Source: DASPLX01 sp035627375
Lineage (GTDB): Bacteria; Pseudomonadota; Gammaproteobacteria; Burkholderiales; Burkholderiaceae_D
Assembly (NCBI GenBank): GCA_035627375.1
Contig: DASPLX010000037.1
Coordinates: forward strand, 286,812-350,811
Length of the DNA: 64,000 nucleotides
Direction of reading: 5' to 3'
How positions within the stretch are numbered: the first letter of the stretch is position 1; the number at the start of each line of letters is the position of its first letter. The notes under the pieces were generated by a model. It was not told where the DNA came from. It made no database searches and was given only the letters and a program-made list of their open reading frames with translations. Shown here piece after piece: positions 25,399 through 34,659 of the stretch. Both the position numbers and the translations under genes were made by a program.

Positions 25399-27714
25399 AT
25401 GATGGGCAATTCCGAACCGAAAAAGACGTCGCGTCGCCGTTTTCTGCTTGGCGCCGCCACCGTCGGCGGCGCGCTGCTGGTTGGTTGGGGCGTGCTGCCG
25501 CCGCGCCAGCGCCTGAATCCCGCCGAACCGGTGCCGGCCAGGAACGGGGAAGTGGCGCTCAACGGTTGGATAAGGATCGCCGCCGACGGTACCGTCCTGG
25601 TGGCGATGGCGCATAGCGAGATGGGGCAGGGCGTGTATACGGCGTTGCCGATGCTGATCGCCGAGGAACTGGACGTGCCGCTGTCGATGGTGAAGACCGA
25701 ACAGGCGCCGATCGACAGGATTTTCGGGAACGTGGCCGTGATTCGCGACGCCTTGCCCTTCCATCCCGACGACAACGGCATGTTCAAGCGCGGTACGCGC
25801 TGGCTGGTGGGAAAGACCGCCCGCGAGCTGGGCATCATGATGACAGGCGGCTCCTCGAGCGTGAAAGACTCTTGGGGGCCGATGCGGGAAGCGGGCGCCG
25901 CGGCACGCGCCATGCTGATTTCCGCGGCGGCGCAGGAATGGGGCGTGCCGCCTTCCGAGTGCAAGACCCAGGACGGCGCCGTGACGCATGCCAGCGGCAG
26001 ACGCGCGAGCTACGGCCAACTGGCGGCGCGGGCCGCGGGTGCGGATCCCGGCCAGGTGCGCCTCAAGCAGCCGGCGGACTTCAAGCTGATCGGTACGTCG
26101 CAGGCGCGCCGCGATACGCCGGCCAAGGTCAACGGCAGCGCTACGTTCGGCGTTGATGTGCGGCCTGTCGGCCTGGTTTACGCGGCCGTGCGAATGTCGC
26201 CCACGATCGACGGCGCGCCGCGCAAGATCGATGCCGGCGCGATCAAGCCGATGCCGGGCGTGCTGAAGATCGTGGATTTTTCCTCGGCGATGCGCGACAA
26301 GTTCGGCGCCGGCAAGGGCGTCGCGGTGGTCGCCAGGACGTTCTGGCAGGCAAAGCAGGCGGCCGCCGCATTGCCGGTCGAATGGGAGGCCGGTCCGCAT
26401 GCGCGGCTGTCGACCGAGGAAGTGTTCAAGGAATTTGCAGCCCGGATCGACAGCGAGTCTGGGTACGTCTACGTCGACCGCAGCGATTCCGGCGCGGCGA
26501 GCGGCGCCGCGAAGACGGTGAAAGCGGAATACCGCGCGCCTTTCCTCGCGCACGCGGCGATGGAACCCATCAATTGCACGGCGCAGGTAAAGGACGGCAA
26601 GGTCACGTTATGGGTGCCGACCCAGGCGCCTAGCGTCGCCGTCGAGATGGCGGCGAAGGTGGCCGGCGTCGCGACCGCGGATGTGACGCTGACCGTCACT
26701 TATCTCGGCGGCGGTTTCGGCCGTCGGTTGGAAACCGATATGATCGCGCAGGCCGTGGCGATCGCCAAGCAGACCGACGGCATGCCGGTGCAAGTCATCT
26801 GGACGCGCGAGGATGACATGACGCATGACGTCTACCGCCCGGCAGCCTTGGCGCGCTTCTCGGCGGCGCTGGACGCGGCGGGCAACGTGATCGCGTACGA
26901 CAACAAATCGGCCGGCGGCGCGCTGACACAGCAATTCCTGAAGCGCAATCTCGACCTCGATCCGATCTCGATCAAATACCAGGTCCTGAGCAGCCCGATT
27001 CCCGGCCTGGGGCCGGACAAGAGCACGGTCGAAGGCGAATACGACTTGTTTTACGAGTTCCCGAATCAGCGGATCGAGCATGTCATCGTACCGACCGCGG
27101 TCCCGCTCGGGAACTGGCGTTCGGTCGGGCATTCCCACAATGCTTTCTTCAAGGAGAGCTTCATCGACGAACTCGCGCACGCCGCCGGCAAGGATCCAGT
27201 CGATTTCAGACGCGGCTTGCTCAAGAATCATCCGCGCCACCTGGCGGTCCTGGATGCCGCCGTCGACAAAGCCGGCAAGCCCGGCGCCGGACGCGCGCAC
27301 GGGATCGCCCTCCATCAATCCTTCGGTTCCATCGTGGCCCAGGTCGCGGAAGTGTCGATCAAGGAAAGCGAGATCGTCGTGCACAAGGTCGTCTGCGCGG
27401 TGGATTGCGGCATCGCCGTCAATCCGGGCATCATCGCCCAGCAGATGGAGTCGGCCGTCGTGTTCGGGCTGTCCGCCGCGCTGTTCGGCGAGATCACCCT
27501 CAAGGATGGCGCGGTCGCGCAACGGAATTTCCACGACTATCCGGTGGTGCGCATGAACCAGGCGCCTGCGGTCGAGACCGTCATCATCAAGAGCGCGGAG
27601 CCTCCCGAGGGCGTGGGCGAACCGGGCGTGCCGCCGGTCGCGCCGGCGGTGGCGAACGCGATCTTCGCGCTGACCGGCAAGCGTTTGCGCAGCTTGCCGT
27701 TGCGGCTGGCATAG
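25399..27714 (+). CDS. molybdenum hydroxylase large subunit (isoquinoline 1-oxidoreductase beta-like), Tat-exported
   Basis: A 771-residue subunit of the xanthine dehydrogenase family carrying the molybdopterin cytosine dinucleotide site. A twin-arginine signal is clear (SRRRFLLG at residues 11-18, then a hydrophobic stretch), so it is exported folded with cofactor. Family motifs include MGQGVYTALPMLIAEELD, LGGGFGRRLETD, GNWRSVGHSHNAFF and EGVGEPGVPPVAPAVANA. GGTGGAGG precedes two adjacent ATGs. The usual small 2Fe-2S subunit and any cytochrome partner are absent from both sides. The enzyme may act with a distant partner. Substrate not predictable (N-heterocycles or aldehydes in relatives). 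Confidence 0.9.
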   Translation: MMGNSEPKKTSRRRFLLGAATVGGALLVGWGVLPPRQRLNPAEPVPARNGEVALNGWIRIAADGTVLVAMAHSEMGQGVYTALPMLIAEELDVPLSMVKTEQAPIDRIFGNVAVIRDALPFHPDDNGMFKRGTRWLVGKTARELGIMMTGGSSSVKDSWGPMREAGAAARAMLISAAAQEWGVPPSECKTQDGAVTHASGRRASYGQLAARAAGADPGQVRLKQPADFKLIGTSQARRDTPAKVNGSATFGVDVRPVGLVYAAVRMSPTIDGAPRKIDAGAIKPMPGVLKIVDFSSAMRDKFGAGKGVAVVARTFWQAKQAAAALPVEWEAGPHARLSTEEVFKEFAARIDSESGYVYVDRSDSGAASGAAKTVKAEYRAPFLAHAAMEPINCTAQVKDGKVTLWVPTQAPSVAVEMAAKVAGVATADVTLTVTYLGGGFGRRLETDMIAQAVAIAKQTDGMPVQVIWTREDDMTHDVYRPAALARFSAALDAAGNVIAYDNKSAGGALTQQFLKRNLDLDPISIKYQVLSSPIPGLGPDKSTVEGEYDLFYEFPNQRIEHVIVPTAVPLGNWRSVGHSHNAFFKESFIDELAHAAGKDPVDFRRGLLKNHPRHLAVLDAAVDKAGKPGAGRAHGIALHQSFGSIVAQVAEVSIKESEIVVHKVVCAVDCGIAVNPGIIAQQMESAVVFGLSAALFGEITLKDGAVAQRNFHDYPVVRMNQAPAVETVIIKSAEPPEGVGEPGVPPVAPAVANAIFALTGKRLRSLPLRLA

Positions 27715-27727
27715 AAGCGACAGCGCG

Positions 27728-28516
27728 CTACCAGTAATTCTCGGTGAGGAAGTGCCCCGGCAGGGCGCGCCTTACCGGGCGCAAGCCGCGCGCATGCATG
27801 AGGCGGCGGGTGTCTTCGATCATTTGCGGATTCCCGCACAGCATGATGCGCGAGCTCTCTGCGTTGAGCGTGGCGCCGGCCCGTTTTTCCAGTTCACCGT
27901 TCTCCAGCAGGGTAGTGATCCGTCCGGCAAGCAACTGCGGCGAGTTCGCCCGGGTGTCGCGCGTGACCGTCTGCAGCACTTGCAGCCGCGCCGATGCGCC
28001 GGCCGGCGGGGTGGCGGCCAACGATGCCAGTTCGTCGGCATAGGCCAGTTCCTCGGCATGGCGCACGCAATGCACGAGAATGAGCCTTTCGAATTTCCGC
28101 CACACGTAGGAATCCCTCAGCATCGAGATGAAGGGCCCGATGCCGGTGCCGGTTGCCAGCATCCACAATTCGCCGCCGTCGCCGAAGCGATCGGCGGTCA
28201 TGAATCCGTAGCATTGCTTTTCGACCAGGATGCGATCTCCGACCTTCAATTGCTTCACGCGCGTGGTGAACGGGCCGCCCGGCACGACGATGCCGTAGAA
28301 CTCCAGGCGACTCTCGGACGGCGCCGAAGTCATCGAGTACGGTCGCCAGACGACATGATCGTCGGCCGCCAATCCTAGCCGCGCATACTGGCCGGCGGCA
28401 TAGGAATACGCCGTCGGCTTGCTGGTCTCGAACGTGAACAGCCGCTCGGTCCACCAATGCATGGCCGTGACGGTTTCCAAGGTCGCCTTTCCTTTTGCGA
28501 GCGCGTCTTCCAACAT
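27728..28516 (-). CDS. fpr: ferredoxin--NADP+ reductase
   Basis: A 262-residue flavoprotein moving electrons between NADPH and ferredoxin or flavodoxin. FAD is bound by RPYSMTSAPSE, NADP by LATGTGIGPFISML, and CGNPQMIEDT precedes the C-terminal GHFLTENYW, whose terminal aromatic residue stacks on the flavin. The length is that of the bacterial subclass I/II enzyme. AGGAG lies upstream of the ATG. It is convergent with the molybdenum hydroxylase gene, with only 13 bp between the stops. In related bacteria it is often oxidative-stress induced; no operator is evident here. Confidence 0.95.
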   Translation of the reverse strand: MLEDALAKGKATLETVTAMHWWTERLFTFETSKPTAYSYAAGQYARLGLAADDHVVWRPYSMTSAPSESRLEFYGIVVPGGPFTTRVKQLKVGDRILVEKQCYGFMTADRFGDGGELWMLATGTGIGPFISMLRDSYVWRKFERLILVHCVRHAEELAYADELASLAATPPAGASARLQVLQTVTRDTRANSPQLLAGRITTLLENGELEKRAGATLNAESSRIMLCGNPQMIEDTRRLMHARGLRPVRRALPGHFLTENYW

Positions 28517-28649
28517 GGCATGCGACTCCTGCGAAGCTGATCACCGGGTCATCTTAACATTTATGGAAAATGCATGTTTGAAGATCCGTTGACGAAGAAA
28601 CGGATGCGCCTGCCGGACGTAACCGGCCCTTCGCGCCGCCGTCCGGCGC

Positions 28650-29084
28650 TTACTCTTCGTTCTTCGACTCCGCGAGCCGGCGGCGCAAATTGACTTCGCT
28701 CTGCCAGCCGCGCCGCTCGGGCGTTCTTTGCACTTCCGCGGCGAGCTCGTCGACGTCTTTCGCTTGCTGCGCCAGGAAAATACGTTCGACGACGCGCGCA
28801 TCGGGAAGCACGGTGCCGTAAAACGCGACGACATCGCCGCGTTGCATGAGCACGGTCGGAAAATTTTCGATATCGATGTCGCCGACGACGTCGGCATTGT
28901 CTTCCACATCGATCCAAGCAAAGTGCACACCCGGGTGGCGTGCCGCCAGCCGTTCGAAGTCGGAGCGATAGTCCGCGCAGACATTGCACCACGCGGCGCA
29001 TAGGCAGGCGACGGTCCAGGCGTCGCCGGACAGCAATTCGGAGAATGCGGCGCGATTGTCGCGCTCGAGTGTCGTGAGAGGCAT
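28650..29084 (-). CDS. thioredoxin-like protein
   Basis: A 144-residue cytoplasmic thioredoxin fold. The redox site is A-W-C33-N-V-C36, the cis-Pro loop is IENFPTVLM, and a charged ~35-residue C-terminal tail extends past the fold. The WCNVC sequence departs from the WCGPC of true thioredoxin, and the protein resembles the family annotated as thioredoxin domain proteins in Burkholderiales. No ribosome site of note. It is divergent from tsaB across 75 bp and is likely its own unit. Confidence 0.88.
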   Translation of the reverse strand: MPLTTLERDNRAAFSELLSGDAWTVACLCAAWCNVCADYRSDFERLAARHPGVHFAWIDVEDNADVVGDIDIENFPTVLMQRGDVVAFYGTVLPDARVVERIFLAQQAKDVDELAAEVQRTPERRGWQSEVNLRRRLAESKNEE

Positions 29085-29147
29085 TCCGCCATTGTAGCGG
29101 TAGTCGAGAGAGCGTCGCGAGATGGTCGTGACTCCTGGCCGGCACGG

Positions 29148-29153
29148 TAAAAT
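29148..29153 (+). promoter_or_regulatory. -10 element very close to tsaB start (possible leaderless mRNA)
   Basis: TAAAAT ends 6 bases before the tsaB ATG at 29160, and no Shine-Dalgarno sequence is present. If this is the -10, transcription would start at or next to the A of the ATG. The -35 is weak (TCGTGA at 29126, spacing 16). Confidence 0.4.
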
Positions 29154-29159
29154 ATCGGG

Positions 29160-29882
29160 ATGTCGACCATCATTGCCATCGAGACTTCCACCGAGCTCGC
29201 TTCCGCCGCGTTATTGCACAACGGTCAAGTGCTGGCGCACGAGGCCTCCGGCGCGCAAACCCATTCCCAGACGATCTTGCCGATGGTGCAAAGCCTGCTC
29301 GCCGCCGCCGGCATTCCGCTGTCGCGCTGCGATGCCGTCGCTTTCGGCGCCGGGCCGGGCTCGTTTACCGGTGTGCGGACCGCCTGCGGTATCGCACAAG
29401 GACTGGCCTTCGGCCTCGATCTGCCGGTCGTGCCGGTCGTGACCTTGCTGGCGATGGCGCAGGCTTGCAGGGAGCAAGCACAGGCCAGGAATGTGCTCGC
29501 GGTTCTCGACGCGCGCATGGGAGAAGTCTATTGGGCGCAATACGCTTTCGACGACCGGCGCGGCGCATGGGAGACCCTGGCCGAACCGGCGCTGGCGCTG
29601 CCGGCGGACGTCAAGCCGGCCGGTGCGACGCTTGCCTGCGGAAACGGCATGACGGCTTATATGGCGGCATTCGCCGATCGTCCGTTCGCGGCGGGAGCTC
29701 TCGGCGAGATACTGCCGCATGCCGCGCAAGTGGCGCGTCTGGCCGCCGCTTCGCTGGCGAACGGCGGCGGCGTGGCGGCGCGCGAAGCGCAACCGATCTA
29801 TTTGCGCAACAAGGTCGCGCTGACCACCAATGAACGCATGCTGGCGAAAGCCGAAGCGGCCGGCGCGGGAGCGGGCGCATGA
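29160..29882 (+). CDS. tsaB: tRNA threonylcarbamoyladenosine biosynthesis protein TsaB
   Basis: A 240-residue partner of TsaD and TsaE in making t6A at position 37 of ANN-decoding tRNAs. The family start is seen as IIAIETSTELASAAL, with THSQTILPMVQ and VAFGAGPGSFTGVRTACGIAQGLA following. This is the non-catalytic ASKHA-fold member. It overlaps rimI by 4 bp (ATGA), the usual tsaB-rimI pairing. The head of a five-frame run tsaB-rimI-udg-DUF1853 in one direction with overlaps or tiny gaps suggests an operon. Confidence 0.96.
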   Translation: MSTIIAIETSTELASAALLHNGQVLAHEASGAQTHSQTILPMVQSLLAAAGIPLSRCDAVAFGAGPGSFTGVRTACGIAQGLAFGLDLPVVPVVTLLAMAQACREQAQARNVLAVLDARMGEVYWAQYAFDDRRGAWETLAEPALALPADVKPAGATLACGNGMTAYMAAFADRPFAAGALGEILPHAAQVARLAAASLANGGGVAAREAQPIYLRNKVALTTNERMLAKAEAAGAGAGA

Positions 29883-30370
29883 GCTCCGTGCCGCGTTTCT
29901 TTTCGAATGACGCCGACTTGTCCGCGCTGCGTTTCGCGCGCATGTCGCTGGACGATCTCGCCGAAGTGCAGAACATCGAGAACGATGTCTATCCGCATCC
30001 CTGGTCGCGCGGCAATTTCATCGATTCGCTGTACAGCGGCTACGACTGCTGGGTGGTGCGCCAGGAAGACGGCATGCTGGCCGGTTACTTCTTGATCATG
30101 TTCGCGGTCGACGAGGCGCATCTCTTGAATATCACGGTGCGGCGCGACCTGCAGCGGCGCGGACTGGGCCGCGCCTTGCTCGACAAGGTGGCGGCGATCG
30201 CGCGTGAGAGAGCGATGATGTCGGTGCTGCTGGAGGTGCGTCCGACCAATTTGCGTGCCTTGGCCGTGTATCGGCAATACGGTTTCCTCGAGATCGGCAA
30301 ACGCAAGGGATATTATCCGGCGGCGAACAATACGCGCGAGGATGCCATCGTGATGAGGTTGGTGCTGTGA
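29879..30370 (+). CDS. rimI: ribosomal protein bS18-alanine N-acetyltransferase
   Basis: A 163-residue GNAT acetyltransferase that acetylates the N-terminal Ala of ribosomal protein S18. The acetyl-CoA loop is RRDLQRRGLGRALL, with ENDVYPHPWSRGNFIDSL near the start and NLRALAVYRQYGFLEIGKRKGYY near the end, as in RimI. The start overlaps tsaB and the stop overlaps the GTG of the uracil-DNA glycosylase gene. The assignment is firm by motif and by context. Confidence 0.95.
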   Translation: MSSVPRFFSNDADLSALRFARMSLDDLAEVQNIENDVYPHPWSRGNFIDSLYSGYDCWVVRQEDGMLAGYFLIMFAVDEAHLLNITVRRDLQRRGLGRALLDKVAAIARERAMMSVLLEVRPTNLRALAVYRQYGFLEIGKRKGYYPAANNTREDAIVMRLVL

Positions 30371-31200
30371 GCGCGTTCTCGAATCGCGATACCCGGTTCC
30401 TCGAGGAAATGGGAATCGGCCCGCTATGGGTCCGGCGTGATGCGCCGGAAATACCGGCAATGCCGGAGATGTCGACGGCACAGGAAAACCGCGTCGAACC
30501 CGCGGCGTCGGCCGCATCCGCGTCGTCCGCCGCGCCCGCTCCGTCCGCCGTTTCCATTCCTGGAACACAGCCCGAATCGGCAGTTGTCCGGTCGGACGAC
30601 GCCGTTCCCGCGCCGGCCGACGTCCAGCGCATGAACTGGACCGAGCTGCGCGCAGCCGTTGCCGGCTGCACCAAGTGCGGACTGTGCCGCAATCGAAACA
30701 ACACCGTATTCGGCGTCGGCGACGAAAGGGCGAAATGGCTGTTCGTTGGCGAAGGACCCGGCCGCAACGAGGATTTGCAAGGCGAGCCCTTCGTCGGTCC
30801 GGCCGGCAAGCTGCTCGACAACATGTTGCTGGCCATGGGTTTGAAGCGCGGCGAAAACACCTTCATCGCCAATATCGTCAAGTGCCGTCCCACCGATCCC
30901 AATGGCCGCGACCGGCCGCCGGCGTCGGAAGAAGCCGCCGCCTGCATGCCTTACCTGGAGCGGCAGATCGCCTTGATCCAGCCGACAGTGATCGTCGCGC
31001 TCGGCAAGACGGCGGCCTTGTCGCTGCTGGGACTCGATCCGGCGACGCCTGTCTCGAAGCTGCGCGGCACGGTGCATCGATACGCAGGCAGGCCGTTGAT
31101 CGTGACCTACCACCCGGCCTACCTGTTGCGTACGCTCACCGACAAGAAAAAGGCGTGGGCCGACCTATGCCTTGCGATGTCGACCTATGCGAAAGCATAA
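30367..31200 (+). CDS. uracil-DNA glycosylase, family 4/5-like (iron-sulfur)
   Basis: Removes uracil from DNA. The 277-residue protein starts at GTG overlapping rimI. The first ~95 residues are a low-complexity Ala/Pro/Ser linker. The catalytic domain carries the cluster-binding CTKCGLC, motif A GEGPGRNEDLQGEPFVGPAGK, NIVKCRPTDPNGRDRPP and the C-terminal HPAYLLR. Four Cys (two in CTKCGLC, one in VKC, one in AAC) can hold a 4Fe-4S cluster as in type 4 enzymes. The long N-terminal linker is common in betaproteobacterial versions. Confidence 0.93.
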   Translation: MSAFSNRDTRFLEEMGIGPLWVRRDAPEIPAMPEMSTAQENRVEPAASAASASSAAPAPSAVSIPGTQPESAVVRSDDAVPAPADVQRMNWTELRAAVAGCTKCGLCRNRNNTVFGVGDERAKWLFVGEGPGRNEDLQGEPFVGPAGKLLDNMLLAMGLKRGENTFIANIVKCRPTDPNGRDRPPASEEAAACMPYLERQIALIQPTVIVALGKTAALSLLGLDPATPVSKLRGTVHRYAGRPLIVTYHPAYLLRTLTDKKKAWADLCLAMSTYAKA

Positions 31201-31207
31201 GGGGGAG

Positions 31208-32167
31208 ATGCAGGACTTCCAGTCCCGGTTTCATCAACGCTGGAAACACCTGAACGATCCGGACGTTCGCGCGCTGGCATGGCTGCTCGACGCACCCGAT
31301 ATGCTGGATCCGCGCTCGTCCCAATGGCGAGGGCGGATCGCCGCGCTGCCCTCGACAGCCGGCGACGAGGCAGCCGGCTGGCTCGCCGAACTCGACCGCG
31401 ATCCGGCGCGATTGCATGCCTATCTGGCGGTGCAGCCGTTCACCAGGCTGGGGCGCTATGCCGAGAAATTGCTGGCTTATTATTTCGAGCATCTCGGCAT
31501 TCTGGCGGCCAGCGGCGTGCAGGTTCGCGCCGGCAAGAACGAGACCGTCGGCGAATTCGATTTCCTGTTGCGCGCCGCCGGCGGGCTCATGCATTGGGAA
31601 TTCGCGACCAAGCTGTATCTGCTCGAATCGAGCGGCGCCGGGCACGAGGCCGATTATTTCGTCGGTCCGAACCTGGCGGACACGCTCGGCCTGAAGATGC
31701 GCAAGATACTGGATCGTCAGCTTGCGCTGGCAGCCCATCCGGCCGCTTCGGCATATTTGCCGGAACCGGTCGTGGCGGCCCGGGCGCTGGTGAAAGGATG
31801 GTTGTTCTATCACGATGCGGAAGCCGCGGCCGGCATGCCGGCGGGCGTGGCGCCGGAACATTGCCGGGGTTTCTGGTGCGCGCTCGGCGAGTTCGAGGCG
31901 TCCGCGCAAGAGATCTACGTCATCCTTCCGCGCCTGCGTTGGCTGGCCCCGTTCCAGGCAGCGGCGGACAACATGCTCGATGGCGCCGGATTGCGCGCGA
32001 CGCTCGCCGCGCATTTCGAGCGCGATTCCATGCCGGTGCTGGTCGCGCTGGTCCGGCGGGACGGGGATTTCATCTATGAATACGATCGCGGCTTCATCGT
32101 GCCGGACGATTGGCATGCGCGCGCGGGCGATCGCGTGCGCCGCGTGCGGATCCAGGAAGCGGGATAA
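31208..32167 (+). CDS. DUF1853 family protein
   Basis: A 319-residue cytoplasmic protein of unknown function. Family stretches are FHQRWKHLNDPDVRALAWLLDAPD, LGRYAEKLLAYYFEHL and VGEFDFLLRAAGGLMHWEFATKLYL. The last of these resembles a nuclease-like core (D-x-L and E-x-K arrangement), but I would not claim activity. The ATG at 31208 directly abuts AAGGGGGAG, which is too close. An ATG at 31187, overlapping the glycosylase gene, is an alternative. It ends base-to-base with the convergent lplT gene: the two stop codons are adjacent. Confidence 0.85.
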   Translation: MQDFQSRFHQRWKHLNDPDVRALAWLLDAPDMLDPRSSQWRGRIAALPSTAGDEAAGWLAELDRDPARLHAYLAVQPFTRLGRYAEKLLAYYFEHLGILAASGVQVRAGKNETVGEFDFLLRAAGGLMHWEFATKLYLLESSGAGHEADYFVGPNLADTLGLKMRKILDRQLALAAHPAASAYLPEPVVAARALVKGWLFYHDAEAAAGMPAGVAPEHCRGFWCALGEFEASAQEIYVILPRLRWLAPFQAAADNMLDGAGLRATLAAHFERDSMPVLVALVRRDGDFIYEYDRGFIVPDDWHARAGDRVRRVRIQEAG

Positions 32168-33430
32168 CTAGTGCGTGCGTTCGCCGATCAGCGCGAGCGA
32201 ATCGTGCTCGCGCTGATTGCGGGCATGCTTGCGCATGATGAGGACCACCGTGCCCGAAACGAACAGGCCGAACAGGATGATGGTCAGATTGACATCGAGA
32301 TTCATTTTCAGCATGAAGGCATAGAACGCGAGCATGCTGAGCACCGACATGTTTTCGTTGAAGTTCTGGACCGCGATCGAATGCCCGGCGCTCATCAGGA
32401 CGTGGCCCCTGTGCTGCAGCAGGGCATTCATCGGCACGACGTAATAACCGGCCAGGAAGCCGATAACGATCAGCAATACGTAAGCCAGCCAGAGACTATG
32501 CACCAGGGTCATGAACATGACCACGCCGCCCATCGCGATCCCGAGCGGCATGACCGACAGCGATTTCTTCAAGGGCACGAAACGCGCCGCCGCCGCCGCG
32601 CCGACCGCCACGCCGAGCGCGAATACGCCCTGGAACACGGCCGCCTTGTCGAGCGGCATATTGAGCGAATTCTGCGCCCATTTGAGCATGATGAACTGCA
32701 GCGTCGCGCCGGCTCCCCAGATCAGGGTCGTGGTCGCCAATGTGATCTGGCCGAGCTTATCCTTCCACAGGATCGTGAAACATTGCGCGAAATCGACCAC
32801 CAGCTTGGCCGGATTGCGCTCCTGGTGCGCATAACGGGCGCCGGTATCGGGGATGCGCAGATTGAACAAGGCGGCCGCGATGTAAATCACCGTGATGACG
32901 GCGAGCGCCGCTTCGGCCGGCGTATCGATGCCGGTATCGGCCACCGGGGCGTCGAGCGCGAGCATGGCCTGGGCGACGTGCGGGTTGACAAGCGCGCCGC
33001 CCAACACCGTCCCGAGAATGATCGAGATGACGGTCAATCCCTCGATCCAGCCGTTCGCAACCACCAGTTTCTCCGGCGGCAGGAGTTCGGTGAGGATGCC
33101 GTACTTGGCGGGTGAATATGCGGCCGCGCCGAATCCGACGACGGCATAGGCAAACAATGGATGCACGTCGAAGAACATCATCGCGCAGCCGGTGATCTTG
33201 ACCATGTTGGTGATGAACATGACGCGGCCCTTGGGCAGCGAATCCGCGAAGGCGCCGACGAAAGCGGCGAGCAGGACGTAGGAAATGACGAAGAATAGCT
33301 TGAGCAGCGGGGTCATCCACGCTGGTGCTTGCATTTCGATCAACAACGCCATGGCGGCGATGAGGAGCGCATTATCGGCGAGCGACGAGAAAAACTGCGC
33401 CGCCATAATCGTATAGAAACCGCGCTTCAT
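32168..33430 (-). CDS. lplT: lysophospholipid transporter LplT
   Basis: A 420-residue MFS-type permease with about twelve membrane helices. It flips lysophospholipids, chiefly lyso-PE, to the cytoplasmic face for re-acylation. Family features include MAAQFFSSLADNALLIAAM, FGAAAYSPAKYGILTELLPPEKLVVANGWIEG and GHVLMSAGHSIAVQNFNEN. In enterobacteria it is coupled to the acyltransferase Aas, which is not next to it here. It is divergent from alr across 138 bp and convergent with the DUF1853 gene. Confidence 0.94.
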   Translation of the reverse strand: MKRGFYTIMAAQFFSSLADNALLIAAMALLIEMQAPAWMTPLLKLFFVISYVLLAAFVGAFADSLPKGRVMFITNMVKITGCAMMFFDVHPLFAYAVVGFGAAAYSPAKYGILTELLPPEKLVVANGWIEGLTVISIILGTVLGGALVNPHVAQAMLALDAPVADTGIDTPAEAALAVITVIYIAAALFNLRIPDTGARYAHQERNPAKLVVDFAQCFTILWKDKLGQITLATTTLIWGAGATLQFIMLKWAQNSLNMPLDKAAVFQGVFALGVAVGAAAAARFVPLKKSLSVMPLGIAMGGVVMFMTLVHSLWLAYVLLIVIGFLAGYYVVPMNALLQHRGHVLMSAGHSIAVQNFNENMSVLSMLAFYAFMLKMNLDVNLTIILFGLFVSGTVVLIMRKHARNQREHDSLALIGERTH

Positions 33431-33568
33431 TCAAATCCTGGGTATCACGAATTGTCTCCGGGTTGCTTTATACCATGAAATCCATGGCCGGCCTTCAATT
33501 TGCCGGGCGGCGTCATGCGGTCCTCCGGTAAAATTGCGAAGTCCTTCTCCAGATCAAATACGCATTTC

Positions 33569-34645
33569 ATGCCCAGACCACTTGTCGCCGCGATCGATAT
33601 CGGCGCCATGCGATCCAATCTCGCGGTTGCGAAACGGGCGGCTCCGCATGCCAAGGTATGGGCAGTGGTCAAGGCCGACGCTTACGGTCACGGGCTGGAG
33701 CGCGGGATGCGCGCTTTTTCTGAGGCCGACGGCCTCGGATTGGTCGAGCCCGACGGCGCGCTTCGGCTGCGCGAACTGGGTTGGCAAAAGCCCATTCTCC
33801 TGCTCGAAGGTTTTTTCGATCGGGAAGACCTCGAGGCGATCGGCGGACATGCAATCGACACGGTGATCCATTGCCATGAGCAGATCGCCATGCTCGAACA
33901 CGCGCGTCCGCCGATGCCGCTCGATGTCCATTTGAAGATGAATAGCGGGATGAACCGGCTCGGCTTCGCGCCGGATGCCTTTCGCGCCGCCTACCAACGT
34001 CTGCGCGCCATTCCAGCGGTGCGCAACATCATATTGATGACGCATTTCGCCAATGCCGACGATGCCGGCAACGCCGGTCTGCCGTTCGTCGAGCAAATGG
34101 CCCGCTTTACCGAGGCGGCGGCTGGCATTCCGGGCGAGCGCAGTCTGGCCAATTCGGCAACGACGCTGTTGCATCCGGAAGCGGCGGCCGATTGGGTGCG
34201 GCCGGGGGTGATGCTGTACGGCGGCACGCCGGGCGGCAAGACGGCGGCCGAATTCGGCCTGCTGCCGGCCATGACGCTGAGCAGCGAAATCATCGGCATC
34301 CAGCAGGTGCCGTCCGGGGCGGCGGTCGGTTATGGCAGCCGCTTCGTCGCCGAGCGGCCGATGACGATCGGTGTCGTTGCCTGCGGTTATGCCGACGGCT
34401 ATCCGCGTCACGCGCCGGACGGCACGCCGGTCTTGGTGGACGGCGTTCGAACCGGCATCGTCGGCCGCGTGTCGATGGATATGATCACAGTGGACCTGAG
34501 CGGCGTGCCGAACGCGCGCGTCGGCAGCAGGGTAGTGTTGTGGGGGCAGGATCTTCCGATCGACAAGGTGGCCAGCGCGGCCGGCACGATCGGTTATGAA
34601 TTGATGTGCGCCTTGGCGCCGCGCGTGCGCGTGACCGAGGTTTGA
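33569..34645 (+). CDS. alr: alanine racemase
   Basis: Interconverts L- and D-alanine for peptidoglycan. The 358-residue PLP enzyme has the lysine in VVKADAYGHG, LDVHLKMNSGMNRLGF, the second catalytic tyrosine in GYGSRF, and GYADGYPR and GRVSMDM. A GGTAAAAT sequence lies ~40 bp upstream, without a strong -35. The start at MPRPLVAAID fits the family. radA follows 14 bp downstream in the same direction, the normal arrangement in Burkholderiales. Confidence 0.96.
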   Translation: MPRPLVAAIDIGAMRSNLAVAKRAAPHAKVWAVVKADAYGHGLERGMRAFSEADGLGLVEPDGALRLRELGWQKPILLLEGFFDREDLEAIGGHAIDTVIHCHEQIAMLEHARPPMPLDVHLKMNSGMNRLGFAPDAFRAAYQRLRAIPAVRNIILMTHFANADDAGNAGLPFVEQMARFTEAAAGIPGERSLANSATTLLHPEAAADWVRPGVMLYGGTPGGKTAAEFGLLPAMTLSSEIIGIQQVPSGAAVGYGSRFVAERPMTIGVVACGYADGYPRHAPDGTPVLVDGVRTGIVGRVSMDMITVDLSGVPNARVGSRVVLWGQDLPIDKVASAAGTIGYELMCALAPRVRVTEV

Positions 34646-34659
34646 CGAGATTGCATTCA

